A stretch of 64,000 nt of DNA, taken from Clostridiales bacterium. Its GTDB lineage: Bacteria > Bacillota > Clostridia > Christensenellales > Aristaeellaceae. The notes below the pieces were generated by a model. The model was not told where the DNA came from. It saw only the letters and a program-made list of their open reading frames with translations, and did no database searches. Shown one piece after another: positions 33,175-41,528 of the stretch. Location: NCBI GenBank assembly GCA_015056325.1, contig SVGL01000007.1:62001-126000 (forward strand). The letters run 5' to 3'. Made by a program: the position numbers and the translations under genes. Each line of letters begins with the position of its first letter. The first letter of the stretch is position 1.

Positions 33175-34254
33175 ATGGCAACGGAACGCGAGCTTGCCCT
33201 GAGCCGCACCATGGCGGCGCTGCTTGCAGGGCATCCGGGTGCGGAGATGCCCATGGATGCGGACGTTTATGCCTGGCGGCTGATCCGCTGGGAGGCGGAC
33301 GTCCCCCTGACCGACGATCAGCGCGAGGCCCTGCTGGAGGGCATTGACGTGACCCTGGCGCCTGCGGGCGTGGCGGCGGCGCTCTTCGCGGCGGACGGCG
33401 ATGTGATGACCATCATGCTGGCACTGAACCGCTTCCCGGCGAAGGTGCACAGGGATACGGTGCTCTGGCTGTGCGCCCATTCGCTGATGGATCATGCCTC
33501 GGTCAACCTGGAGCAGGACGGCACCATGTTCATCGGCGAGGAGTTCGCAGATGCAGCGGACTGGGTGAATCACCTGGCCCCCATGCGGGAGATCACGGAC
33601 TGGTGGCGGCGCGTGTCGCCCATCGAGGGCGCGAAGGCCCATGCCCACCGCACCAGCCTGCAGACCAGCATCAAGCGCCGCCAGTACAGCACCATGGGCG
33701 GCTATATCTCCCGCGTTCTGCGCACGGAAACGGCCCTGGCGCCGGTGTGCTTCGGCTTTGTGCCGCTGGTGATCGAAGCCATCTGGAGCCAGCACGGCGA
33801 GCTCTCATTGCAGACGCTCACCCGGGGGCTCTCCCTCACAGAGATGACCCGCCATCCCCGGGAAGCGCTGCTTGCCTGGCTGAACGCGCTGCAGCCCGTA
33901 CTGCGCGCCTGTCCGCCCAGCGTCAATGCCGCGCCGGTGGAGCGGGTGATCGAATCCATCAAGGCGGACTGCTCGCTGCCCTATTCCCAGGCGAATCTCT
34001 CGAAGTCGCTGGGGCTGACCCCGGCTTATTTCTGCCGCCTCTTCCACGAGAAGACCGGCCAGCACTTTTCGACCTTCCTCACCCGCACGCGCATGGAAAA
34101 GGCACAGTATCTGCTTTCCGACGGGCAGAATCTGTCCCTGGCGGAGGTCAGCGCGGCCTGCGGCTATCCCAACAAGAGCTATTTCTGCCAGGTGTTCAAG
34201 AAGTACACCGGCATGACCCCCGGCGAATTTGAAAGCACCTATAAGGATGTATAA
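33175..34254 (+). CDS. AraC-family transcriptional regulator
   Basis: 359 residues from ATG at 33175 (GAAGGAG 6 bases upstream). The last 100 residues are the double helix-turn-helix AraC domain: YSQANLSKSLGLTPAYFCRLFHEKTGQHFSTFL and LAEVSAACGYPNKSYFCQVFKKYTGMTPGEF. The N-terminal 250 residues are helical and do not look like a cupin; AHAHRTSLQTSIKRRQYS resembles the regulator region found before such domains in Clostridia. It follows the GH43 gene by 170 bases and may regulate nearby glycan genes; this is inference. Confidence 0.88.
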   Translation: MATERELALSRTMAALLAGHPGAEMPMDADVYAWRLIRWEADVPLTDDQREALLEGIDVTLAPAGVAAALFAADGDVMTIMLALNRFPAKVHRDTVLWLCAHSLMDHASVNLEQDGTMFIGEEFADAADWVNHLAPMREITDWWRRVSPIEGAKAHAHRTSLQTSIKRRQYSTMGGYISRVLRTETALAPVCFGFVPLVIEAIWSQHGELSLQTLTRGLSLTEMTRHPREALLAWLNALQPVLRACPPSVNAAPVERVIESIKADCSLPYSQANLSKSLGLTPAYFCRLFHEKTGQHFSTFLTRTRMEKAQYLLSDGQNLSLAEVSAACGYPNKSYFCQVFKKYTGMTPGEFESTYKDV

Positions 34255-34264
34255 ATATTTGCCA

Positions 34265-34298
34265 TGCGGATGATAATGTGATTGTCATCCGTTTTATT
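34265..34298 (+). terminator. Terminator after the AraC gene
   Basis: CGGATGA (34267-34273) and TCATCCG (34285-34291), then TTTTATT. Confidence 0.7.
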
Positions 34299-34367
34299 GA
34301 TGGATACGATTCAGAAAATGGGGGTCTAAGCCCCGCAGACGTTTTATGTATGTACGAATTTGCTCCA

Positions 34368-34432
34368 GCCCTCAAAGGCTTCCCCTTGAGGGGAAGCTGT
34401 CAGCGCTCGCGCTGACTGATGAGGTGTTCCCT
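34368..34432. repeat. Divergent REP-like element
   Basis: GCTTCCCCTTGAGGGGAAGC hairpin followed by GTCAGCGCTCGCGCTGAC hairpin. It shares the two-hairpin plan of the CTCCCTCAGTCAGC family in reverse order. Confidence 0.6.
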
Positions 34433-34462
34433 GCGACTAAGCCCAAGGAGGTTCTCTATATT

Positions 34463-36310
34463 ATGAAGAAACGCCTTGTACAGATGTTGTGTCTTCTCCT
34501 GTGCATTGCCCTTCTGCCGCTGAGCGCACACACCGCCTCCGCGGAGGAACCCGCCCCCAGCGTGCGCGTGCTTTTGCGCCGCGTGGCCCTCACCGACCGG
34601 GCCGACCTCATCCTGGACGGCGTGTATACCGCGAAGGTCGGCGGCAAGGTGATCATGTCCTTCCCCCGGAAGGCGGAGGTCACTGTCGCCATCCGCAGCG
34701 GCGAGTTGTTCCTGTTCTATGAGGGCATGACCCAGCACCTGGGCGCGGGGGTCACCTTCGTCCGCAACGCTTCCGGCGGTGATGACGCCCGCACCGGCAT
34801 CCGCTTTGAAAAGAACGGCGGCCTCTATCCCGGCGATTTGAGACTGACCATCTCCGGCGGTGTGCTCTACCCCGTGTGCACCATGAGCGTGGAGGACTAC
34901 CTGCTGGGGGTGGTGCCCTACGAGATGAGCGAATACTTCCCTCTGGAGGCCCTCAAGGCCCAGGCCGTCTGCGCCCGCACCTACGCGCTGAACAAAATCG
35001 GCGCGAACGCTGACTACGATGTGGTGGACACCACCAACGACCAGGTCTTCAAGGGCGTGAATCATGCTTATACCAATGCCGCCCGCGCCGTCCGCGAGAC
35101 CGCCGGCGTGGTGGGCACCTACAAGGGCAAGCTGGCCATCTGCTATTACAGCGCCTCCAACGGCGGCCAGACCGAGCTGGTTCAAAACGTCTGGTCCGGC
35201 CGGGGCGACTGGGATTATTACGCCGTGGTGGATGACCCCTACGACGTGGAGAACCCGGAATCCGTGGTGCGCCGCGCCCGTATTGCCAAGAACGGCGACG
35301 TCCGCGAGGGCTTCAAGGATATTCTGTTCTCCTACGTCCTGCCGGAAATGGTGCAGCAGGGTTATGTCCCTGCTGCGGAGAACTTCCGCATTGACGGCAT
35401 TTCCGCCATGAGCCTGGGCGCCCCTGCCCATGCCGAGCCCAACCGCCTGTACACGAAGCTGACGCTGACCCTCGCCTGGTCGGGCAGGAAGTGGATTCAG
35501 CCGGAGACGAAGGGGACTCCTGTTCCTGAAGTGGAGGATGAGGAGGAGTTCTATTTCTTCGCCACGCCGGTTCCCACGGCGACGCCCACCCCCATGGCCA
35601 CGCCTGAGGCGTCCCCCACGCCGGAGCCCACGGCCTACCTGAGCGACTTCATCCCTGCGGAAGAGGAGATTACCATCACCGTGGATATCTTCCCCGAGGT
35701 GATTGACGAGCTGCTGCTGTCCGTCTACGGTGCGGACAACGAGCTGCTGACCATCCAGGAAACCGACACACACTTCATTCTGGAGGCCCGTCGCTACGGC
35801 CACGGCGTGGGCATGAGCCAGCGCGGCGCCCAGTGGATGGCTGGCCAGTACGGCAAGACCTACCAGGAGATCATGAAATTCTACTACCCCGGACTGACGC
35901 TGTCCAAGATGGACGCCGGTGCGCCTGTGCTGCCCACCACGCCGGCGGATCTGGCTGCGACCCTTGCGCCGCCGGCCACGCCCACGCCCCGTCCGACGCT
36001 GATGCCGGCCACCATGACCGCTGACCTGCCCGAGGGCGCCTACCTCGCCGCAGTGACGGAGATTGACGATGACAGCAGCCTCAACCTGCGCGAGGAGCCC
36101 TCCCAGGGTGCGGCGATCCTTAGGCGGCTGTACAAGCATCAGCAGCTGATCGTGCTGGAAACCTGCGAGGATCCCGCGTGGGTGAAGGTCAAAACCGACG
36201 TGATCGAGGGCTATGTGATGCTGAGCTTCATCACCCCGGTGGAGGAGGGCAAGGCGCCCATTGTCACGCCCGCGCCGACGCCGGGATTCACGCCCGGGCC
36301 GACGAAATAA
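34463..36310 (+). CDS. Secreted SpoIID/LytB-domain protein with C-terminal SH3 domain
   Basis: 615 residues from ATG at 34463 (AAGGAGG 11 bases upstream). A signal peptide spans about 1-28. The SpoIID amidase-enhancer/lytic-transglycosylase domain runs from about residue 100 to 480: MSVEDYLLGVVPYEMSEYFP, LEALKAQAVCARTYAL, CYYSASNGGQTE and the signature RYGHGVGMSQRGAQWMA. It is interrupted by a Pro/Thr linker (about 375-395). A second Pro/Thr linker precedes an SH3b domain (SLNLREEPSQGAAILRRL to EGYVMLSFI), and a Pro-rich tail ends the protein. It probably trims peptidoglycan. It is longer than sporulation SpoIID and has extra modules, so a vegetative wall role is as likely as sporulation. Confidence 0.9.
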   Translation: MKKRLVQMLCLLLCIALLPLSAHTASAEEPAPSVRVLLRRVALTDRADLILDGVYTAKVGGKVIMSFPRKAEVTVAIRSGELFLFYEGMTQHLGAGVTFVRNASGGDDARTGIRFEKNGGLYPGDLRLTISGGVLYPVCTMSVEDYLLGVVPYEMSEYFPLEALKAQAVCARTYALNKIGANADYDVVDTTNDQVFKGVNHAYTNAARAVRETAGVVGTYKGKLAICYYSASNGGQTELVQNVWSGRGDWDYYAVVDDPYDVENPESVVRRARIAKNGDVREGFKDILFSYVLPEMVQQGYVPAAENFRIDGISAMSLGAPAHAEPNRLYTKLTLTLAWSGRKWIQPETKGTPVPEVEDEEEFYFFATPVPTATPTPMATPEASPTPEPTAYLSDFIPAEEEITITVDIFPEVIDELLLSVYGADNELLTIQETDTHFILEARRYGHGVGMSQRGAQWMAGQYGKTYQEIMKFYYPGLTLSKMDAGAPVLPTTPADLAATLAPPATPTPRPTLMPATMTADLPEGAYLAAVTEIDDDSSLNLREEPSQGAAILRRLYKHQQLIVLETCEDPAWVKVKTDVIEGYVMLSFITPVEEGKAPIVTPAPTPGFTPGPTK

Positions 36311-36320
36311 AGCCATATCA

Positions 36321-36355
36321 AAAGCCCGGCTTCCGTGATGGAGGCCGGGCGTTGT
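36321..36355 (+). terminator. Hairpin after the SpoIID-like gene
   Basis: AAGCCCGGC and GCCGGGC enclose TTCCGTGATGGA; GTTGTGG follows, so the U-tract is weak. The same inner sequence occurs in the hairpin at 50024-50059. Confidence 0.6.
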
Positions 36356-36451
36356 GGTGAAATCAGGGATGCTCTTGCCCTGAGATGACTGCTATGATCT
36401 TCTTTTCAGCCGTGCAGGATGATTGCTATGGAGGCTGTTGCCACATGGGAT

Positions 36452-37003
36452 TCAGCGCTTGCGGCGCGGAGGGTTAGTGCTTGTCATATGGGACTTAATC
36501 CTGTAGACATAGTGCTTGTTTTGTTTGCGGGTGCTAATTGTGACAGATGAAAGATCTTTCATCGTACAAACAAGAGCGTAGGAGTCTGCACTATCTTCAA
36601 ACTTTGAGACGTCAAAACGCACTGACTCGATTTCGCTGTACGCCAGGATTTGAGAGGCATGCTTGGAATAGAGGAAACGCTGACCCAGGCGGAAATCATC
36701 GCCGCTGGCGCCGGTGCGGGCATGGGCAAAATCATTGTATAAGGTGTCTTCTCCATACTTTTGTGCATACAGCATGGGCAGGCTGGAAGCCCGTTCGGTA
36801 GCATCTAATTGGGAAAAGCCAAAACCCAGAAGGAGGAGTACAGGGGGGACGCAGCCGATGAGCACGATGGCTCGTCCGGAAATGATGCATCCGCCGACAG
36901 CAGCGAAAATAAGGAATGCTGCTATAATCCACATGGCGCCGGATATGGAACTGGAGGAAGGGGTGAGATATGCTTTGATAGCCTGCAGCTTGTTGTCTGT
37001 CAT
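36452..37003 (-). CDS. Hypothetical two-helix membrane protein
   Basis: 183 residues from ATG at 37003 (AAGGAG 7 bases upstream); a longer frame has no ribosome binding site. Two hydrophobic helices (about 24-43 and 46-65) precede a basic cytoplasmic domain (DTLYNDFAHARTGASGDDF, YSKHASQILAYSEIESVRF, YALVCTMKDLSSVTISTRKQ). I do not recognise the family. Its codon use is less GC-rich than its neighbours. It is divergent from murG. Confidence 0.62.
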   Translation of the reverse strand: MTDNKLQAIKAYLTPSSSSISGAMWIIAAFLIFAAVGGCIISGRAIVLIGCVPPVLLLLGFGFSQLDATERASSLPMLYAQKYGEDTLYNDFAHARTGASGDDFRLGQRFLYSKHASQILAYSEIESVRFDVSKFEDSADSYALVCTMKDLSSVTISTRKQNKHYVYRIKSHMTSTNPPRRKR

Positions 37004-37080
37004 GAGAACTCCTTCCTGCACCGTTAGGTACAAACTGCTTATGATGGTGAGTATATCAAAAAATGGGGTCAGCGCAAGCC

Positions 37081-37109
37081 TTGACACATGATGTGGAAAA
37101 GCTTATCAT
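37081..37109 (+). promoter_or_regulatory. Promoter of murG
   Basis: TTGACA (37081-37086), 17 bases, TATCAT (37104-37109), 41 bases before the ATG. Confidence 0.75.
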
Positions 37110-37149
37110 AGACTGTGCAAAAGACAATTCCCCAAGGAGGGTCAACCAT

Positions 37150-38220
37150 ATGAGCAAGAAGATCGTCCTCACCGGCGGCGGCACGATGGGCCACGTCACC
37201 CCCAACCTGGCGCTGCTGCCTCATCTGCTGGAAAAGGGCTACGAGGTGCACTACATCGGCACCGAAAAGGGCGTGGAGGCCGATAAATTGACGGCCGTCG
37301 AGGGCATCAACTACCATGCCGTCAAGTCCGGCAAGCTGCGCCGCTACTTCGACTGGAAAAACTTCACCGACCCCTTCCGCGTGATTGCGGGCGCGTTCCA
37401 GTCTGCTCACCTGATGGGCAAGATCAAGCCCGATGTGTGCTTCTCCAAGGGTGGTTTCGTGGCTGTGCCGGTGGTGTTCGGCGCGTGGCTGCACCGCATC
37501 CCCGTGGTCTGCCATGAGAGCGATCTCACCCCCGGCCTGGCGAATAAGCTCTGCACGCCCTTCGCCAGGAAGGTTGCCACCACCTTCCCCGAGTGCGCTG
37601 CCGCCCTGGGTGACAAGGCGGAGTGCGTCGGCACGCCCCTGCGCCCCGAGCTCTTTGCGGGAGACCGGGCGAACGGCCTGAAGCTGCTGGGCTTCAACGG
37701 TGAAAAGCCCGTCCTGATGATGATGGGTGGCTCCCTGGGCGCCCAGGCGGTCAACAAGGCCCTGCGCGAGGCCCTGCCGGAGCTGCTCCCCACCTTTGAC
37801 GTGGTGCATATCTGCGGCAAGGGCAATCTGGATGAAGCACTGAACGCCACAGCCGGATACACCCAGCTGGAGTTCGTTTCCGCCGAACTGCCGGATATCT
37901 TCGCGGCGTGTGATCTGGTGCTGTCCCGCGCGGGCAGCAACGCCCTGATGGAGTTCCAGGCCCTGGCGCGTCCCCTGCTGCTGGTGCCCTACCCCAAGGG
38001 AGCCAGCCGCGGCGACCAGATCCTTAACGCCCAGAGTCTGGAAAAGCGCGGGCTGTGCCGTGTGCTCCTGCAGGAGAACATGACGGCCGAGACCCTCACC
38101 GAGGCCCTCCTGTCCACTTGGGCGGACCGCGAGCAGCTGACTGCTGCCGTGAAGGCAGCGCCCCCGGCGGACGGCACCATGCGGGTGCTGGAGATGATCG
38201 AAGAGGTTCAGGTAAAGTGA
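37150..38220 (+). CDS. murG: UDP-GlcNAc:lipid I N-acetylglucosaminyltransferase
   Basis: 356 residues from ATG at 37150 (AAGGAGG upstream). The N-terminus ILTGGGTMGHVTPNLALLP holds the glycine loop, PDVCFSKGGFVAVPVVFGA the acceptor side, and the C-terminal donor site has MMMGGSLGAQAVNKALRE and LSRAGSNALMEFQAL. It makes lipid II on the inner membrane face. The gene is outside any dcw cluster, with its own promoter, and is followed by a small unknown gene overlapping its stop. Confidence 0.95.
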   Translation: MSKKIVLTGGGTMGHVTPNLALLPHLLEKGYEVHYIGTEKGVEADKLTAVEGINYHAVKSGKLRRYFDWKNFTDPFRVIAGAFQSAHLMGKIKPDVCFSKGGFVAVPVVFGAWLHRIPVVCHESDLTPGLANKLCTPFARKVATTFPECAAALGDKAECVGTPLRPELFAGDRANGLKLLGFNGEKPVLMMMGGSLGAQAVNKALREALPELLPTFDVVHICGKGNLDEALNATAGYTQLEFVSAELPDIFAACDLVLSRAGSNALMEFQALARPLLLVPYPKGASRGDQILNAQSLEKRGLCRVLLQENMTAETLTEALLSTWADREQLTAAVKAAPPADGTMRVLEMIEEVQVK

Positions 38221-38585
38221 GTGCTGTCCGGCTCTACGACCTTGCTGTAGCCTGTAAGGGCCGCATCCGTCCCAGCGGCTGGTGGCCGCCTTGGTATGTG
38301 CAGCGGTTGCGGACGGATGTAGCGGAAATGTTCCGCCTGTTTCGCGCCCTGCCGGAGCCGCGCCGGAAGCGTGTTGATAAGGCAATGCGGCTCACCCTCC
38401 AGGCTCTGGGAAGTAAGCTCTGTGGCTTCCGGTATGACAAGGAGCGCATCACCCGCCTGTTGTTTGCTTTGCATAATCTGCCCCGGGCTTATCTGCCGGA
38501 AGGGCATCCCATGTGTGTGTCGGAAGACCTGGCACTGGAATATGCCCGTGATTGGCTGGAGAAAGCAAATATCCACATGAAGTGA
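38217..38585 (+). CDS. Small hypothetical protein coupled to murG
   Basis: 122 residues, start GTG at 38217 overlapping the murG stop (GTGA), with GAGG 10 bases upstream. The sequence is basic and helical (GRIRPSGWWPPWYVQRLRTD, LFRALPEPRRKRVDKAMRL, RITRLLFALHNLPRAYLP), with no signal or membrane segment. No family is recognised. Overlap with murG and a following terminator argue for translation as the last gene of a two-gene unit. Confidence 0.65.
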   Translation: MSAVRLYDLAVACKGRIRPSGWWPPWYVQRLRTDVAEMFRLFRALPEPRRKRVDKAMRLTLQALGSKLCGFRYDKERITRLLFALHNLPRAYLPEGHPMCVSEDLALEYARDWLEKANIHMK

Positions 38586-38627
38586 AAATGCCCGCTGCAT
38601 CGCATTGACGCAGCGGGCATCTTTTGT
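38586..38627 (+). terminator. Terminator of the murG operon
   Basis: ATGCCCGCTGC and GCAGCGGGCAT perfect 11-base stem, then CTTTTG. Confidence 0.85.
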
Positions 38628-38686
38628 GGGTATGGGCGGGCGACCAATGGCCGATCCGACGGATGTGCGAAAGGTCGGTAGGCAAA

Positions 38687-38745
38687 GCCTCCCTCTCGAG
38701 GGAGGTGGATTCGTGAGGCTTTGCCGAACGAAGACGGAGGGAGTT
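38687..38745. repeat. REP-like element 3' of deoC
   Basis: CCTCCCTCTCGAGGGAGG hairpin, GGATTCGTGAGG, then CGAAGACGGAGGGAG, as in the copy at 16637-16703. It ends 6 bases from the deoC stop codon. Confidence 0.75.
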
Positions 38746-38751
38746 TGCGGC

Positions 38752-39483
38752 TTAGTACCCTCCGCTCATCTCGGTCAGGTCGGTGACCTCAGCCAGGGTG
38801 CCGGCAGCGTAGCGGGCCTCGGCCTCCTCCATGATCTTGGCGGTGGCGGACACGCCGCAGCGGCTCGCGCCCACGGCACGGGCGGACAGCACGGTGTCCA
38901 GATCGCGGATGCCGCCGGAGCCCTTCACGCGGATGTGGGAGGAGACGGATGCGCGCATCAGCTTCAGATCGTCGATGGTGCAGCCCTTGGAGCCGTAACC
39001 GGTGGAGGTCTTCACGAAGTCCGCGCCGGCTTCCTCGGCCAGCTTGCAGCAGGCGATCTTCTGCTCGTCGGTCAGGTAGCAGGTCTCCAGGATGACCTTC
39101 AGGATGGCGCCCTTCTCATGGACAGCGTCCGCCAGGAGCTTGATCTCATTCTTCACGTACTCATGGTCGCCGGCGATCATCTTGCCGATGTTGATGACCA
39201 TGTCCAGCTCAGTGCAGCCCTCCTCCAGGGCCAGCTTGGCCTCGGCAACCTTGATGGCGGTCTCGTGGCTGCCGTGGGGGAAGCCGATGACGGTGCAGAC
39301 CTTCACGTCGGAGCCCTTGAGCATCTCGGCCAGGATCGGCACATCGCAGGGGCGGGCGCAGACGGACGCGCAATCATACTTCAGCGCCAGCTCGCAGCCC
39401 TTGCGGATGTCTTCCTCGGTGAGGAAGGGCTGCAGGGTGGAGTGGTCGAGCATCTTGGCAATGTCATGGGGGGTAATGGCCAT
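38752..39483 (-). CDS. deoC: Deoxyribose-phosphate aldolase
   Basis: 243 residues, start ATG at 39483 with AAGGAGG upstream. The Schiff-base lysine is in DFVKTSTGYGSKGCT; also ELDMVINIGKMIAGD, TVIGFPHGSH and VKGSGGIRDL. It cleaves 2-deoxyribose-5-phosphate to glyceraldehyde-3-phosphate and acetaldehyde in deoxynucleoside salvage. It stands alone here without deoA/deoB partners. Confidence 0.95.
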   Translation of the reverse strand: MAITPHDIAKMLDHSTLQPFLTEEDIRKGCELALKYDCASVCARPCDVPILAEMLKGSDVKVCTVIGFPHGSHETAIKVAEAKLALEEGCTELDMVINIGKMIAGDHEYVKNEIKLLADAVHEKGAILKVILETCYLTDEQKIACCKLAEEAGADFVKTSTGYGSKGCTIDDLKLMRASVSSHIRVKGSGGIRDLDTVLSARAVGASRCGVSATAKIMEEAEARYAAGTLAEVTDLTEMSGGY

Positions 39484-39565
39484 GGGATTGTCCTCCTTAT
39501 ATATGAAGTGATGGATGACATAACGGGTATCATTACTTATTCGCCGCGGGTAGCGGAATCCCTGC

Positions 39566-39595
39566 TTGACAGCCTCCGCAAAGGCATGCTATCAT
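39566..39595 (+). promoter_or_regulatory. Promoter of the 2H phosphoesterase gene
   Basis: TTGACA (39566-39571), 18 bases, TATCAT (39590-39595). Confidence 0.65.
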
Positions 39596-39625
39596 CGAAA
39601 AAAAGGCACGAAAGAGGCGATCGAT

Positions 39626-40138
39626 ATGGCAGAATCCTTCCTGACTCTGATGGCGGACTACGATACGTCCTCCCAGTTCCGCATGGACGAGTGGTACGGC
39701 GCGATCCAGCGCGCGGGCTTCACCGGCACCCAGACGCCGGGACTCAACCACCACATCAGCCTGGCCACCTTCCCCGTGGAGCAGGAGGCGGAGGCCATCG
39801 AACTGACGAAGCAGATCGCCGCGGCATTTGCGCCGGTGGAGGTCCACGTCAGCCACGTGGGCCTGTTCGCAGGTTCGCGGGTGCTCTTTGCTGCGCCGGA
39901 GGTGAATCCTGCCCTGTCGGCCCTTCAACGCGCCTGCGCGGATGACCGTCCTCTCAACGGCCATCCCTGGACGCCTCACACCACCATGCTCATCGACAGC
40001 CCGGAGAACATCGTGGCTGCGCTGCCTGTGCTGATGGAGAAGTTCGAGCCCTTCCGGGGGACGATCACTCACCTGCACCTGTGCGCCTTCTGGCCCACGA
40101 GGGAGATCCTCCGCGTGCCGCTGACGGGGGAGAAATAA
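39626..40138 (+). CDS. 2'-5' RNA ligase-like (2H phosphoesterase) protein
   Basis: 170 residues from ATG at 39626 (AGAGG 8 bases upstream). The two HxT/S motifs are HHISLATF (about residue 50) and PHTTMLID (about 115), in the duplicated fold of the 2H superfamily (LigT, cyclic phosphodiesterases). These enzymes act on 2',3'-cyclic or 2'-5' phosphodiester bonds in RNA or nucleotides. The substrate is unknown. A secreted-protein gene follows 60 bases later. Confidence 0.85.
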   Translation: MAESFLTLMADYDTSSQFRMDEWYGAIQRAGFTGTQTPGLNHHISLATFPVEQEAEAIELTKQIAAAFAPVEVHVSHVGLFAGSRVLFAAPEVNPALSALQRACADDRPLNGHPWTPHTTMLIDSPENIVAALPVLMEKFEPFRGTITHLHLCAFWPTREILRVPLTGEK

Positions 40139-40198
40139 TTTGTCTGAACTTGCAGGATTTTCATGCGCCGATTCGTTGTATCAGCAAAGGAGTTGATG

Positions 40199-41230
40199 AT
40201 GATGCGGCGCTTTTTGTGTGCCCTGGCGATGCTGCTGACACTGCTGTGCCTGACCGCCCGCGCGGAGGATGACTGGCGCGTCGCGGAAGGCATGCCCGTG
40301 CTGGATATCACCTGGCGAGATACCGGCGAATCCACCGGGAACGACCGCCGTCCCTACCGGCTGGCGGCGGATATCCGTGCGGAGGACGGCTCCCTCACCC
40401 AGACGGTGACGTGGGAATCCGCCGAGCGCAACGACCGTATCGCGCTCCACGTCCGCCTGGTGGACTACAACTTCGACGGCTTCAAGGATTTGCAGCTGCT
40501 GACCGCTATGGGGGCGAGGAATGTGTTCTACGCCGTGGCGCTGTGGAATGAGGAGCAGGGCCGATTCCTCGAGGCGGAACGGCATTGCCTGCATCTGCCC
40601 GGCGGAGAGATCGTCCAGGAGATTACCCAGGCGGAGTTCTGCAACCCGGAGTTTTATCCCAATGGGAACCCCTGGGGGCAGATCCTCAGCGTGGAAGAGG
40701 ACGGTTTCTACTACCGCACCGAGTATGTCTACGGCTGGGAGAGTCGCTATGGTCTGACGACCTATCATGTCGCCTCCGTGTACGATGCAGGGGAGGGGAT
40801 GATCGGCGAATCCCTTGAGCAGTGGGGCACCGGTCTCAACTACTGGTGGAACCAGGTCTACCCGGAGGACTGGTACTACGGCGAGGGCAATGCGGACGCC
40901 AAGCGCACGGAAGCCCGCCGTCTGCTGATGCTGGGCCGGGGCACGGTGGATGGCTACTGGATGCAGGTCGCGAATGTGGATTGGGTCAACCTGCGTCAGC
41001 TGGACAGCAAGGATTCACCCTCCCTGGCGCGGCTTAATCGCGGCACAACCGTACAGGTACTGGCCACCGGCTGCGGCGAGGACGGCGGCTGGGTGCTGGT
41101 GTATTGCAGCAACGATGACCTGGGCGTCAGGACGGACATTGACATGTACCACGACGACAAGCCGGACGGCGCGACGGGCTATATCTGGCACAGCTACCTG
41201 GAACCGGAGCCCGTCATCCGCTGTGAATAA
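40199..41230 (+). CDS. Secreted protein with Asp-rich repeat motif and SH3-like domain
   Basis: 343 residues; starts at ATG 40196, 40199 or 40202 are in frame, and 40199 gives the best spacing to AAAGGAG. A signal peptide spans about 1-21 (LLTLLCLTARAEDD). The motif VDYNFDGFKDLQLL resembles an EF-hand or FG-GAP-like calcium loop found in XAC2610-type domains. The C-terminal part (ANVDWVNLRQLDSKDSPSLA to TGYIWHSYLEPEP) is SH3-like. It is a surface or periplasm-equivalent protein; binding function is inferred and the family name is uncertain. Confidence 0.7.
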   Translation: MMRRFLCALAMLLTLLCLTARAEDDWRVAEGMPVLDITWRDTGESTGNDRRPYRLAADIRAEDGSLTQTVTWESAERNDRIALHVRLVDYNFDGFKDLQLLTAMGARNVFYAVALWNEEQGRFLEAERHCLHLPGGEIVQEITQAEFCNPEFYPNGNPWGQILSVEEDGFYYRTEYVYGWESRYGLTTYHVASVYDAGEGMIGESLEQWGTGLNYWWNQVYPEDWYYGEGNADAKRTEARRLLMLGRGTVDGYWMQVANVDWVNLRQLDSKDSPSLARLNRGTTVQVLATGCGEDGGWVLVYCSNDDLGVRTDIDMYHDDKPDGATGYIWHSYLEPEPVIRCE

Positions 41231-41279
41231 GCCCCACAAACTTTTTTCAAAAAAACTTGTAATTTTTCAAATTTCCCTA

Positions 41280-41308
41280 TTGACTTGTCCCCCGAAACGT
41301 GATATACT
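41280..41308 (+). promoter_or_regulatory. Promoter of tRNA-Ala
   Basis: TTGACT (41280-41285), 17 bases, TATACT (41303-41308), 13 bases before the tRNA. Confidence 0.8.
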
Positions 41309-41321
41309 ATAAAACGTTGAC

Positions 41322-41394
41322 GGGGCATTAGCGCAGCTGGTAGCGCACAACACTGGCAGTGTTGGGGTCAGCGGTTCGAATCCGCTATGCTCCA
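41322..41394 (+). tRNA. tRNA-Ala (anticodon GGC)
   Basis: 73 bases with GGGGCAT/ATGCTCC acceptor arm (one G-T pair), D arm with GCGCAGCTGGTAGCGC, anticodon stem CAACA/TGTTG with loop CTGGCAG giving anticodon GGC, and T arm GCGGTTCGAATCCGC. Discriminator A; CCA is not encoded. It reads GCC alanine codons. Confidence 0.95.
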
Positions 41395-41397
41395 CGC

Positions 41398-41428
41398 AAG
41401 GACTTGCAGAAATGCAAGTCCTTTTTGT
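41398..41428 (+). terminator. Terminator of tRNA-Ala
   Basis: AAGGACTTGCA/TGCAAGTCCTT perfect stem, GAAA loop, TTTTT. Confidence 0.88.
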
Positions 41429-41464
41429 TGTTATAAGCATTTCCTGCAGGATGCGGGTGTAAAA

Positions 41465-41528
41465 GGATTCATGTTTGTAAACGATGTAAAGGTTTTGACC
41501 ACTTTTTTGACCACAACGTAAACGAAAT
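41465..41528 (+). repeat. Candidate left attachment/integrase arm repeat
   Basis: GGATTCATGTTTGTAAACG, ATGTAAAGG, then TTTTGACCAC twice, AACGTAAACGAAA. A shorter version lies at 48581-48630. It lies between tRNA-Ala and the end of the integrase remnant. Confidence 0.55.

Noticed and set aside
41322-41394. tRNA-Gly
   Set aside because: The anticodon loop CTGGCAG gives GGC at positions 34-36, which reads alanine codons.
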